A stretch of DNA of 64,000 nt from Hymenobacter cheonanensis. Its GTDB lineage: Bacteria; Bacteroidota; Bacteroidia; Cytophagales; Hymenobacteraceae. Of the stretch, positions 25,664-34,156 are shown in pieces. The notes beneath the pieces were generated by a model. It searched no databases, was not told the origin of the DNA, and worked only from the letters and a program-made list of their open reading frames with translations. Numbering within the stretch: position 1 is the stretch's first letter; every line of letters begins with the position of its first letter. Position numbers and translations under genes: made by a program. The stretch lies in the NCBI RefSeq assembly GCF_030581075.1, contig NZ_JAUQSW010000011.1, positions 148,003-212,002 of the forward strand, given 5' to 3'.

Positions 25664-26137
25664 TTACTCGCGCTTGCGGCCGATGCTAAGGCGGTACACC
25701 GTTTCGGTGAGGCGCTTGCCGCGCATCTCGGGGGTTTTCGACCCCTTGAGGTAGCGCACATAGGAGCGCTGCTCGGTTTTGGTGAGGGTTTTGAAGAACT
25801 TAAAAGCGGCTTCGTTGCCGTTGAGGCCGGCGGCCAGGTCTTCGGGCAGCGTCACAACGCGCTCGCTCGTATCCTTGCTGAGGCCCACGTGCAGCACGTC
25901 GCCCAGGGTTTTGCCCACGGCGCGGCGCACCTCGCGCGGAATGCTGAGGCCGTGGTAGCCGTCGCCAATCGGCAGCAGCTCGCCCTGGTAGGGAAAGCCT
26001 TCGATGGCCGTTTGCACGAGCAGCTCTTCCTTGGTGCCGTACACTTCTTGCACCGAGAAAGGCACGGCTACAAATACGTCGCCGGTGTGCGGGTCGGCTT
26101 CCAGCACCGCGTCAAATTCCTGTTCAAATTCCGTCAT
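25664..26137 (-). CDS. DUF1905 / YdeI-OmpD-associated family protein
   Basis: 157 residues from the ATG at 26137 (MTEFEQEFDAVLE). The N-terminal DUF1905 beta-barrel (FVAVPFSVQEVYGTK, then FPYQGELLPIGDGYHGLSIPREVRRAVGKTLGDVLHVGLSKD) is followed by the YdeI-type helical tail (FFKTLTKTEQRSYVRYLKGSKTPEMRGKRL), which ends in a basic stretch. Relatives are linked to bacteriocin protection or OmpD association, but the biochemical role is unknown. A TACTTTTG promoter box ends only 7 nt before the ATG, so the transcript may have almost no leader. Confidence 0.85.
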   Translation of the reverse strand: MTEFEQEFDAVLEADPHTGDVFVAVPFSVQEVYGTKEELLVQTAIEGFPYQGELLPIGDGYHGLSIPREVRRAVGKTLGDVLHVGLSKDTSERVVTLPEDLAAGLNGNEAAFKFFKTLTKTEQRSYVRYLKGSKTPEMRGKRLTETVYRLSIGRKRE

Positions 26138-26143
26138 TACCTG

Positions 26144-26151
26144 CAAAAGTA
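26144..26151 (-). promoter_or_regulatory. -7 promoter box (TACTTTTG) touching the DUF1905 start
   Basis: Exact TAnnTTTG on the minus strand; its last base is 7 nt before the ATG at 26137, which predicts a leader of only a few nucleotides. Confidence 0.5.
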
Positions 26152-26210
26152 ACGCCCGTTCAAAGTTTTCGGCGGGTGCTGGCAGCATAAGGAAGTCGGC
26201 TACTTGCTGG

Positions 26211-27713
26211 CTAGCCCACCGGCCGCACGCGGGCCGTGTGCAGCGCCTGGGCAATGGCCGCCGTGTCGGCTGCCGGAATGGCCTGCACCAAATCGACTCG
26301 CAGCCCTAGCTCGTGGCGCAGGCGCTGGGCCAGGGTGGGCGTTTCGGCCAGCAGCAAATCGGCGCGGTGCAGGGCCTGGCGCTGCAGCTCGGCAATCCAG
26401 CCGGCGGCGGTTTCTACCGACTCATCGGCAGGGGCAGCCAGCTCGGTTACGTGCAGCACCAGTGGCCGGCCCGTGCGGTTGCGCAGCTCCTGCGCGGCTA
26501 GCCAGGTGGGCCAGGCCGCCGCGTAGATAACGGCAAACGGGGCCTCGGCCAGCGCCACCGGCACCGCAAAGCGGGCGTACTGGATAATCTGAAAATTTAA
26601 ATCGGGTGCCGGATAATGCGTGGCCGCCGGCCGCAGGGCCGGGTGCGTTGCCGACGCTGCCTCGGGGCTAGGCTCGGCAGCTGGCACTACGGGCGCCAGC
26701 TCGGGCGGAGCAGCGGGCTGGCGCAGCGTGGCTAAGGCTTCGGGCCAGCTAGCCTGCTCGGGAAGGGTGGGGGCTAGCTCATCGTCAGCCGCCAGCAGGT
26801 CGGGGCTAGGTACTTCAACAGTTGTTAGCTCGTTGGCCTCGGTTAATTCAGACAAAAAGAAGTCTGTTTCTAGGGAGTCCGCCTCCAGGTCAGCGGCTTG
26901 CGGGCGGGGCTCGGTTGCCTCGTCAAGTGTTAGGCCACGCGCGGGTTGTTCAGGGCTGGCTATTACAGTTGGTGTCAAAAAGCCAGTCGCCAGCGGCGGT
27001 AGCGTGCGCAGTGAAGGTATTGCGGAGGCTAGTGGCGCAGGCAGTGCAACCTGCATCGGGGGCAGGGCCGGGTTTTGGGAACGTGTTGGCCCCGGCCCGG
27101 CAGGTGGCGTGGCCCCCAGGTAAGGAGCCATTGGCAAGGCCGGGGAGCCCAGCCAAGTAGGGGCGGGGAGGGGCTGGCCCGCCCGCTGTGCCAGCTGCGG
27201 CAGGCTATAGTTGCCCAGGCGCAGAATGCGCACTGCTGCCCAGCCGCGTGAGGCTGCCGGCGTTGTGATAGGGGGTTGGCTGGGGCTGGCTGGCGGCCCG
27301 GTGGTTGGCAGAGGAGTGGCTAGCGGGGCATCCTCCGCCGTTGCTGGCGGCTGGGCTACGGCTTCACTGGCGTTGGGCGGCAGCTCGCTGGCGGGGGCGG
27401 GCAGTGGCTTGCTGGGTGCAGGCGGTGGCGGGGCAGCGGCGACCAAACCAGCCGGAGCTGCGTCCAAAACATCTGCATATTCGGGCGCGGCGGGGTCCGG
27501 AATTTCGGCTGCCGGCAGGGCTAGCGGCAGGTACTCTTCGGCGCTGAGATGGCCGGGCGCGTCGGCCTGCGGCACCATCACCAGAATAGACTCGACGGTG
27601 GGGGCGGGGGCCCGAGTGGCTTCAACCAGGGCCCGCACGGCCGGGGTAGCCTCGTCCCAAGCCAATACGAGCACGGCAATGGGGGCGGGTAAATCGGCGG
27701 CGGGCAAAGACAT
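26211..27713 (-). CDS. glycogen-synthase-like glycosyltransferase N-terminal half, degenerate, with long Pro/Ala/acidic insert
   Basis: 500 residues. The start (IAVLVLAWDEATPAV) and the last 130 residues (LNFQIIQYARFAV, then PFAVIYAAAWPTWLAAQELR, TGRPLVLHVTELA, and ADLLLAETPTLAQRL) align by eye with the N-terminal Rossmann half of GT4/GT5 glycogen-synthase-like enzymes. In those a V-I-H/Y-A-H-D-W motif carries a catalytic His; here it is AAAW. The protein stops where the nucleotide-sugar-binding half should begin, and no continuation exists in the 73 nt before the next gene. Residues about 60-370 are low complexity (Pro/Ala-rich, then acidic); some Bacteroidota GT4 proteins carry a similar insert. 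It sits between clc and GH31 in a glycogen-like neighbourhood. Probably non-catalytic; a binding or regulatory role, or decay, are both possible. Confidence 0.5.
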   Translation of the reverse strand: MSLPAADLPAPIAVLVLAWDEATPAVRALVEATRAPAPTVESILVMVPQADAPGHLSAEEYLPLALPAAEIPDPAAPEYADVLDAAPAGLVAAAPPPPAPSKPLPAPASELPPNASEAVAQPPATAEDAPLATPLPTTGPPASPSQPPITTPAASRGWAAVRILRLGNYSLPQLAQRAGQPLPAPTWLGSPALPMAPYLGATPPAGPGPTRSQNPALPPMQVALPAPLASAIPSLRTLPPLATGFLTPTVIASPEQPARGLTLDEATEPRPQAADLEADSLETDFFLSELTEANELTTVEVPSPDLLAADDELAPTLPEQASWPEALATLRQPAAPPELAPVVPAAEPSPEAASATHPALRPAATHYPAPDLNFQIIQYARFAVPVALAEAPFAVIYAAAWPTWLAAQELRNRTGRPLVLHVTELAAPADESVETAAGWIAELQRQALHRADLLLAETPTLAQRLRHELGLRVDLVQAIPAADTAAIAQALHTARVRPVG

Positions 27714-27944
27714 TCGACAGGTATTGGCCCTGCGAATAACGGCACGGCGGCGGCCAGGTTTGCGGCGCCCCCTAAAAATAATCGGGTTTTAAGCGAGCCA
27801 GGACCCGGGTTCAGCGTTTCGGCCGTGCCCGATGCGCGCTGCAAAAGGTAACTTGCCAGTCTAAAGCCGGCGCCCTGCCCGGCTAGCCCACTGCTTTTTA
27901 GTTGAAGCAGCGGGCGGCTGCTCGTCTTCCCTACCTCTATTTAT

Positions 27945-30437
27945 ATGCCCGCCAATTCCGCTCAGGAAAATAACTACATGCTCAACGACCTGGCGCTGCA
28001 AGCGCGCCAGGAACACCTGCCCGGCGCCGTGCACCGCGTGGAGCAAACCGACGACCACCTCTTCACCTTCATCACCGAAAACGGCACCCGCCTGCTGCTG
28101 CACGCGCTCAGCGACAAGATTCTGCGCTTTCGCTACCTCACGCCGGGCTCGCCCAGCGAGCCCGATTTCAGCTACGCCATTCCCGACCCGGCCGTGGAGC
28201 ACACCCGGCGCCCAGCCGTGCCCAGCTTTCTGGAATTTCGGGAAAAGGCTGACCACTACCGCCTTACCACCGGCCGCCTCATCTGCATTGTGTGGAAGGA
28301 CTCGCTGCGCACGCGCGTGCTCGACCGCTCGGGCAACATCCTGAGTGCCGACGAGAAGGGCTTTCACTGGCACCACGACGACGACACCGGCAACGACGTG
28401 GTGAAGATGAGCCACGCTGTGCCCAGCGGCGTGTGCTACTACGGCCTCGGCGACAAGCCCGCCAACATGAACCTGCGCGGCCAGCGCTTCCTCAACTGGG
28501 GCTCCGATACCTACGGCTACGTGAAGGGCTCGGACCCGCTATATAAGAACATCCCGTTCTACCACGTGCTGCAGCAGCGCATTGCGCACGGCATTTTCTT
28601 CGATAATACTTTTAAGGCGTTCTTCGACTTTGCGGCCGAGCGCGCCGACGTGACCAGCTTCTGGGCCGAGGGGGGCGAGATGAATTATTATTTCATCTAC
28701 GGCCCCACCCTGCTCGAAACCACCGCCGAATACACGCGCCTGACCGGCCCGCCCGAGCTGCCGCCGCTCTGGACGCTGGGCTACCACCAGTGCAAGTGGA
28801 GCTACTTCCCGGAAAGCAACGTGCAGGAAATAACCAAGGGCCTGCGCGAGCGCCGCATTCCGTGCGATGCCATCTACCTCGACATCGACTACATGGATGG
28901 CTACCGATGCTTTACTTGGAGCCCGCAGCACTTTCCCGAGCCCAAGCGCATGGTGGATGAGCTGGCCGCCGATGGCTTTAAAACGGTGGTTATCATCGAC
29001 CCCGGTATTAAAATCGACTCCAAGTACTCGGTGTATCAGGAGGGGCTAGCCAACGACTTTTTCTGCCGCCGCGCCGACGGCCCGCTAATGCGCGGCTCGG
29101 TGTGGCCGGGGCAGTGCAACTTCCCGGACTATACCCGCCCCGCAGTGCGCGAGTGGTGGGCGGGCCTGTTCAAGGGCCTGATTCAGGATACCGGCGTGAA
29201 GGGCGTGTGGAACGACATGAACGAGCCGGCGGTGTTCGAGAAGGGCACCTTCCCCGACGATGTGCGCTTCGACTACGACGGCCAGCCCTGCTCGCACAAG
29301 AAGGCGCACAACATCTACGGCATGCAGATGGCCAGGGCCACCAACGAGGGCGTGAAGCGCTTTAGTTACCCCAACCGGCCGTTTACCATTACGCGCAGTA
29401 CCTACGCGGGCGGCCAGCGCTACTCCTCGGGCTGGACCGGCGACAACATTGCCAGCTGGGACCACTTGTGGCTAGCCAATATTCAGTGCCAGCGATTGAG
29501 TATCAGCGGTTTCAGCTTCATCGGTTCCGACATTGGCGGCTTTATCGACACGCCCGACGGTGAGCTGTATAGCCGTTGGATTGCGCTGGGGGCCTTCCAC
29601 CCGTTTTTCCGCACCCACAGCTCGGGCGACCACGGCGACCAGGAGCCCTGGAGCTTTGGCGAGCCGTACACCAGCCTGGCGCGGCACTTCATCGAGCTGC
29701 GCTACATGCTGCTGCCTTATATGTACACGGCTTTCTGGCAGTACACTACGCAGGGCACGCCCATGCTGCGCCCGCTCACCTTCCTCGACCAGAACGACCC
29801 CGAAACCTACCTGCGCATGGCCGAGTTCGGCCTCGGCGACCACCTGCTCGTGTGCCCCATTACGCAGGCCGGGGCCGATGGCCGCTGGATGTACCTGCCT
29901 AAAGGTGAGTGGTACTACTACTGGACCGATGAGCTAAAAGCTGGTGGCGCCGAAGTGTGGGCCTCGGCCGACCTCACGCGCATTCCGCTCTTCATCAAGG
30001 CCGGGGCCGTGGTGCCCATGCAGCCCGTGATGCAGTACGTGGGCGAGCAGGTGGTGGAGCAGCTGACCCTGCACGTGTACTACAAAAACGGCACCGCCGA
30101 AAGCGTGCTTTACGACGATGGCGGCGAGGGCTACGCCTACCACGAGGGCCAGCAAACCACCCGTCGCTTTGCCGTGGCCGGCGATGAAGCCTCGCTCACG
30201 CTAACCCAGGCTAGCGAGGGCGAATACCAAACGCCCTACACCACCTACCGCGTGGTGCTGCACGGCCTGCCCGCCGCCATTGCCACCGCCACCGCCGATG
30301 CCCAGGCGCTGCCGCTAGGGGAGTACCCGGCCACCGAAACTACCGTGGCCGCCCCGGCCGTGGTAGTGGGCGTAGGCTTTGGCGAAGTGAAAATTGCCTT
30401 TGCCGCGCCGGCAGCCGAGGCGCCCGCCAAGGCCTAG
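27945..30437 (+). CDS. glycoside hydrolase family 31 alpha-glucosidase
   Basis: 830 residues; a start at 27978 (MLNDLALQARQEH) is also possible. Hydrolyses terminal alpha-glucosidic bonds, probably in maltooligosaccharide or glycogen breakdown. An N-terminal beta-sandwich (to about 240) leads to the barrel, with nucleophile Asp424 in VWNDMNEP and acid/base Asp500 in WTGDN; GFSFIGSDIGGF follows. A proximal and distal C-terminal beta domain (DUF5110-like) ends in an Ala/Pro tail. No signal peptide, so cytoplasmic. Divergent from the truncated glycosyltransferase-like gene over 231 bp in which I see no clear promoter box. Confidence 0.93.
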   Translation: MPANSAQENNYMLNDLALQARQEHLPGAVHRVEQTDDHLFTFITENGTRLLLHALSDKILRFRYLTPGSPSEPDFSYAIPDPAVEHTRRPAVPSFLEFREKADHYRLTTGRLICIVWKDSLRTRVLDRSGNILSADEKGFHWHHDDDTGNDVVKMSHAVPSGVCYYGLGDKPANMNLRGQRFLNWGSDTYGYVKGSDPLYKNIPFYHVLQQRIAHGIFFDNTFKAFFDFAAERADVTSFWAEGGEMNYYFIYGPTLLETTAEYTRLTGPPELPPLWTLGYHQCKWSYFPESNVQEITKGLRERRIPCDAIYLDIDYMDGYRCFTWSPQHFPEPKRMVDELAADGFKTVVIIDPGIKIDSKYSVYQEGLANDFFCRRADGPLMRGSVWPGQCNFPDYTRPAVREWWAGLFKGLIQDTGVKGVWNDMNEPAVFEKGTFPDDVRFDYDGQPCSHKKAHNIYGMQMARATNEGVKRFSYPNRPFTITRSTYAGGQRYSSGWTGDNIASWDHLWLANIQCQRLSISGFSFIGSDIGGFIDTPDGELYSRWIALGAFHPFFRTHSSGDHGDQEPWSFGEPYTSLARHFIELRYMLLPYMYTAFWQYTTQGTPMLRPLTFLDQNDPETYLRMAEFGLGDHLLVCPITQAGADGRWMYLPKGEWYYYWTDELKAGGAEVWASADLTRIPLFIKAGAVVPMQPVMQYVGEQVVEQLTLHVYYKNGTAESVLYDDGGEGYAYHEGQQTTRRFAVAGDEASLTLTQASEGEYQTPYTTYRVVLHGLPAAIATATADAQALPLGEYPATETTVAAPAVVVGVGFGEVKIAFAAPAAEAPAKA

Positions 30438-30743
30438 CTGCGGCAGCTATTCAGCAAAAAAAGCGCTCTAGGTGATGCCAGAGCGCTTTTTTTGCTAGGT
30501 GCCCGTTGCTGTTATTAGGTAGTGCCTGCTGCTAGGTAGCTGGTGGCGAGTGCGTTGGGTAAAAATTTCACTTGTCTTCTTGTAGGAGGCAGTTATTGAC
30601 CTACCTATACGAGCTGCCCGCCGCCGCACCTATATAGGCCGAAGGACTTTATAAGCGCTAGCCAGGGTTTTTGCGTAAAAGCCTTTGTCGCGGGTTTCGG
30701 CTGGCGGCTGCTTTTGCTCATACGCTATTTTGCCCCTGCCTGC
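30438..30743. other. intergenic region between GH31 and the first cation efflux gene
   Basis: About 300 bp with no credible gene on either strand. It holds the GH31 terminator in its first 60 bp and, near the end, a weak promoter-like CTATTTTG about 15 nt before the next ATG. Nothing else recognised. Confidence 0.6.
30453..30496 (+). terminator. strong terminator after GH31
   Basis: Perfect 17-bp inverted repeat AGCAAAAAAAGCGCTCT (30453-30469) and its complement (30480-30496), 10-nt loop, seven-T tract; symmetrical, so it could act in both directions. Confidence 0.9.
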
Positions 30744-31730
30744 ATGGCCGAGAATGTACCCGCTGCCAATACTGCTGCCGGCCAAAACCAGCCCGAATCG
30801 AAAGTCACCGTGGTGGCCGCGCTGGTGGCCAACCTGGTGGTGGCCGCCGCCAAGTTTTTAGCGGCCTGGCGCACCGGCTCGTCGGCCATGCTGGCCGAGG
30901 CCATTCACTCCACCATTGATACTTCGAATGAGCTGCTGCTGCTGCTAGGCATGCGCCAGAGCGCGCAGCCGCCCACGGTCGAGCGGCCGTTTGGCCACGG
31001 GCGCGAGCTGTATTTCTGGGCCTTTGTGGTGGCGGTGTTCATCTTCGCCATCGGCGGCGGGTTCTCGCTCTATGAGGGCTACGAACACCTGCGCCACCCC
31101 ACGCCCCTGCGCGACCCCACCTGGAATTACGCCGTGCTGGCCCTGGGCTTCCTTTCGGATGGTGCCTCGTTCGTGATTGCCTGGCGCACGTTCGGCAAGC
31201 AGCGCGGCCGGCGGCCGTTCTGGCGCGCGTTCCGCATCAGCAAAGACCCTTCGGTGTTTATGGTGCTTTTTGAGGATGCCGCCGCGCTGCTGGGCCTGCT
31301 GCTAGCCTTCCTGGGCGTGTTTTTGAGCCATTACTTCAACCGCCCGGCCCTCGATGGCGTGGCTTCGATGGCCATTGGCGTGCTGCTGCTGCTAGTAGCG
31401 GGCCTGCTGCTACGCGAAACCAAAAGCCTGCTGCTCGGCGAGCCCGCCGAGGGCAAGCTGCTGACGCAGATACGCGAGCTGGCCCGCGCCCAGCCCACGG
31501 TGCGGCAGGCGTGGCCGGCGCTGTCGTCGTACCTGGGGCCGCACGAAATACTGGTGGTGCTGCCCGTCGAGTTCACTCCCGACTTGTCCGTCGGCCAGCT
31601 CGTAGAAGCTACCAAGCACCTGCGCCAAGCTATCAAAAAATGCCACCCCGATGTGCGCCACGTATTTATTCAGGCCGAAGGACCCGAGCCGCCGCCCTTG
31701 CTGCCCCCGGCCGAAGACATATCCCAGTAA
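30744..31730 (+). CDS. cation diffusion facilitator family transporter, copy 1
   Basis: 328 residues from the ATG at 30744 (MAENVPAANTAAG); an upstream TTG adds ten residues. A CDF protein that exports a divalent metal ion (zinc, cobalt, iron or manganese) in exchange for protons. The transmembrane metal-site motif HSTID lies in EAIHSTIDTSNELLLL; FGHGRELYFWAF and the second-site helix VLFEDAAALLGLL follow. Six membrane helices, then a cytoplasmic domain ending in a Pro-rich tail. It is highly similar to a second gene at 32993 (shared FGxGRELYFWAF, VFIFAIGGG, LRETKSLLLGEPAE), so the two are a tandem duplication, with the scar of a third copy between them. Confidence 0.9.
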   Translation: MAENVPAANTAAGQNQPESKVTVVAALVANLVVAAAKFLAAWRTGSSAMLAEAIHSTIDTSNELLLLLGMRQSAQPPTVERPFGHGRELYFWAFVVAVFIFAIGGGFSLYEGYEHLRHPTPLRDPTWNYAVLALGFLSDGASFVIAWRTFGKQRGRRPFWRAFRISKDPSVFMVLFEDAAALLGLLLAFLGVFLSHYFNRPALDGVASMAIGVLLLLVAGLLLRETKSLLLGEPAEGKLLTQIRELARAQPTVRQAWPALSSYLGPHEILVVLPVEFTPDLSVGQLVEATKHLRQAIKKCHPDVRHVFIQAEGPEPPPLLPPAEDISQ

Positions 31731-31789
31731 CCAAGCCTAGCGAGTGAGCTGAGCCCCGCGCTACCGCTGCTTGCCGCTAGCTACCTTTT

Positions 31790-31920
31790 TGCCGCCCGTG
31801 CCCACCGCCCCCGACCAGCCCTGGTGCAAAGCCGCCATCATTGCCGCGCTGGCGGCATAAGCTGCTGGCTATACGTAGCTTGAAACAATGCTTGACCATA
31901 GCTACCAGCCATAGAAAGTG
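31790..31920. pseudogene. collapsed duplicate: CDF transporter 5-prime end fused to lipoprotein 5-prime end
   Basis: 31790-31857 matches the start of the second CDF gene (32985-33052): a GTG at 31798 gives MPTAPDQPWCKAAIIAALAA and then a stop, against MPAAPDHPQSKTAIIAALAA in the intact gene. Directly after it, 31876-31920 on the minus strand matches the start and upstream region of the lipoprotein gene (32668-32713): ATG at 31899 gives MVKHCFKLRIASS against MVKNLFKLGVAGS. The rest of both genes is missing, so an ancestral CDF-lipoprotein unit was duplicated and one copy collapsed by internal deletion. Confidence 0.75.
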
Positions 31921-31930
31921 ATAGGTGATA

Positions 31931-31963
31931 AAGAAGCCCTCTAATTTGGTCAGAGGGCTTCTT
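31931..31963. terminator. terminator downstream of the lipoprotein gene
   Basis: Perfect 12-bp stem AAGAAGCCCTCT/AGAGGGCTTCTT with a 9-nt loop, 25 nt after the stop of the minus-strand lipoprotein gene. The T tract is short in both directions. Confidence 0.65.
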
Positions 31964-31987
31964 GGTACACACATATATGAAAAAACA

Positions 31988-32692
31988 TTATTTCACCTCG
32001 ACCGTAAACGTGCTTTGCCGACTGTACACGAGGCTGGTGGCGGGCAGGCCCGAGGTTTCGGGGTCTATCGTAGTCTGCTTGCGGAAGAGGTCGTAGTTGT
32101 TGGCCTTGCCTTCGTTAATGAGGTAATCCAAGTCATATATTCCGGCCCGTTGCTCACGGCCTTCCGGGTCGGGGGGCAGTTGCGCAGCTAGGGCCGGAAT
32201 GTTCTTCTCTAGCCCGCTTTCGCCTTCGGCGGGCATGAGCAGCAAGGAGATGGCGTTGATGCCGGGCTGCGTTGGAATTAAGCCAAATCTGAATCGGTAG
32301 GTATGGCCGTCGTAGATAGGAAAGAACTGGCCGGTCAAGGCTCCTCCGGTTCCGGCCCGGCCAATTTTCTCCACCACTCGAAAGGCCGAGGCGTTGGCCG
32401 TGGTGGGCTGGCCATTGCCGAATAATTTATGGATGGCGAAGTAGCTAGCTAGTGGTAAATCCTGGGGCTGCACCCGGAAGCGGCGGCCGGTTTCGAAGTC
32501 GCGCAGGGAGTCGCTACAGGCCGCCTCAACCCAGAGCGTATCGCCAACCTGCATAGTAGCGCGCGTGGGGCTCACCGTAACTGGGGCAGTCAGGATGAGG
32601 CTCACGGAGGTCGGGGATGGCGACTTCTTGCAAGTGGCTAGTGCTAGGCAGAAGCTACCGGCCACACCTAGCTTAAAAAGATTCTTGACCAT
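31988..32692 (-). CDS. lipoprotein of unknown function
   Basis: 234 residues. The signal peptide MVKNLFKLGVAGSFCLALATC ends in a lipobox-like ALATC with CKKS after it, typical of Bacteroidota outer-membrane lipoproteins. The mature part looks all-beta (an Ig-like strand pattern, VTVSPTRATMQVGDTLWVEAACSDSL) followed by a region reading FFPIYDGHTYRFRFGLIP. Resembles the DUF5007/SusE-like style of small extracellular lipoproteins but I cannot assign a family. Convergent with the CDF1 side and divergent from CDF2; a fragment of its 5-prime end is duplicated at 31876-31920. Confidence 0.7.
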   Translation of the reverse strand: MVKNLFKLGVAGSFCLALATCKKSPSPTSVSLILTAPVTVSPTRATMQVGDTLWVEAACSDSLRDFETGRRFRVQPQDLPLASYFAIHKLFGNGQPTTANASAFRVVEKIGRAGTGGALTGQFFPIYDGHTYRFRFGLIPTQPGINAISLLLMPAEGESGLEKNIPALAAQLPPDPEGREQRAGIYDLDYLINEGKANNYDLFRKQTTIDPETSGLPATSLVYSRQSTFTVEVK

Positions 32693-32992
32693 GGCTACCA
32701 GCCATAAGAAGTGGCAAGTTTAAGTAACAGCGCTATACCCGGCTGGCTGAAGTAGTTGACTGCTACCAGCTAAGGTATTGCTCGGTGGGTTAAGGTAGAC
32801 AGTTAGTTATTGTAATTTTTTAGTAGTACTAGGCCGCTTATGCATCTCGCGAAGCAAGCCTGCCTAGGTGGCCTCAACGCTCATTGCCCACCCGCTAGCC
32901 CTCCCTCGCCGCCCGTAGCCCCAACCTACCTTACCGGTCCGCGCCCGTACACAGCCGCAGCAACCGCCTGCTAGTATTTCGCCTTGTCACCC
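32693..32992. other. divergent intergenic region, lipoprotein and CDF2
   Basis: About 300 bp. The left two thirds are AT-rich relative to the surroundings (TTGTAATTTTTTAGTAGTACT), the right third GC-rich. No gene, no repeat of note and no exact TAnnTTTG box was found; promoters for both flanking genes should lie here. Confidence 0.5.
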
Positions 32993-33976
32993 GTGCCCGC
33001 CGCCCCCGACCACCCCCAATCCAAAACCGCCATCATTGCCGCGCTGGCGGCCAACCTGGGCATTGCCGTCATCAAGTTTGTGGCGGCGTGGTTCACGGGC
33101 TCGTCGGCTATGCTCTCCGAGGGCATCCACTCGCTCGTGGACACGGCCAATGAGTGGCTGCTGCTGCTGGGGTTGCGCGCCAGCAAGCAGCCGGCCACCG
33201 CGCACCGGCCCTTCGGCTACGGGCGCGAGCTGTATTTCTGGGCCTTTATGGTGGCGGTGTTCATCTTCGCCATCGGGGGCGGCTTATCGCTCTACGAGGG
33301 CTACGAGCACCTGCGCCACCCCGAGCCGCTGGGCAGCCCCACCTGGAACTACGTGGTGCTGGCCGTGGCCTTTGGCCTCGATGGCAGCTCATTTCTGGTG
33401 GCGCGCCGCACCTTCAACGCCCAGCGCGGCAAGCAGCCATTTTGGGCCGCTTTCCGGGCTAGCAAAGACCCGTCGATTTTTGTGGTGCTGTTCGAAGATG
33501 CTTCTGATTTGCTCGGCCTGCTTATTGCCTTTCTGGGTGTTTTCCTCAGCCATTTGCTCAATATGCCCGCCCTCGATGGCGTGGCCTCGCTCCTCATTGG
33601 CCTGCTGCTGCTGGTAGTGGCGGGCCTGTTGCTGCGCGAAACCAAGAGCCTGCTGCTGGGCGAGCCCGCCGAGGCCTCGCTGCTGGCCAGCATTGCGGAA
33701 ATGGTAAGCGCCGAAAAATCGATTGTGCGCGCGTCTACGCCGCTCTCGTCCTACCTCAGCCCCCACGAAATACTGGTAGTGGTGCCCGTCGAGTTTGCGC
33801 CCACGCTGCCGGCCAGCCAGCTCACCGCGATAATTGGGCAGGTTTGCGATAAGATAAAAGCCGCTCACCCCGATGTGCAGCACGTGTTCTTGCAGCCCGC
33901 CGTGCTGCCCGCCACGGCCGCTCTGCCACTCAGCACGGGGCAGGAGGGGGCTAGCCAGAAAATTATCGAGGGGTAA
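32993..33976 (+). CDS. cation diffusion facilitator family transporter, copy 2
   Basis: 327 residues from GTG at 32993; an in-frame TTG at 32984 is equally conserved in the neighbouring remnant, so the start is uncertain within three codons. Same architecture as copy 1: EGIHSLVDTANEWLLL metal site, FGYGRELYFWAF, VLFEDASDLLGLL and a soluble C-terminal domain. At the second site it has EDASD where copy 1 has EDAAA, one acidic residue more, which may change metal preference. Exports a divalent cation; the specific metal cannot be read from the sequence. Confidence 0.9.
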   Translation: MPAAPDHPQSKTAIIAALAANLGIAVIKFVAAWFTGSSAMLSEGIHSLVDTANEWLLLLGLRASKQPATAHRPFGYGRELYFWAFMVAVFIFAIGGGLSLYEGYEHLRHPEPLGSPTWNYVVLAVAFGLDGSSFLVARRTFNAQRGKQPFWAAFRASKDPSIFVVLFEDASDLLGLLIAFLGVFLSHLLNMPALDGVASLLIGLLLLVVAGLLLRETKSLLLGEPAEASLLASIAEMVSAEKSIVRASTPLSSYLSPHEILVVVPVEFAPTLPASQLTAIIGQVCDKIKAAHPDVQHVFLQPAVLPATAALPLSTGQEGASQKIIEG

Positions 33977-34156
33977 AACCAGCGCAAACGTTTGCGACCG
34001 GGCTAGCCCGCTGCCGGGCACTAAACCGTGCTTAATATTGACGCTGCGAAGAACAACGCGGCTACGCAGCCTGTTAATCGCCCTCAACTTTAGTTACCCC
34101 GCCCGGCCTGCTGGCTGGGGCGGGGCACCCAAATCTTACCCAATCCCACCGCAACA

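Noticed and set aside
31777..31974. 65-residue minus-strand frame as a gene of its own
   Set aside because: Its translation is a fusion of two fragments that match the starts of two neighbouring intact genes; treated as a pseudogene scar instead.
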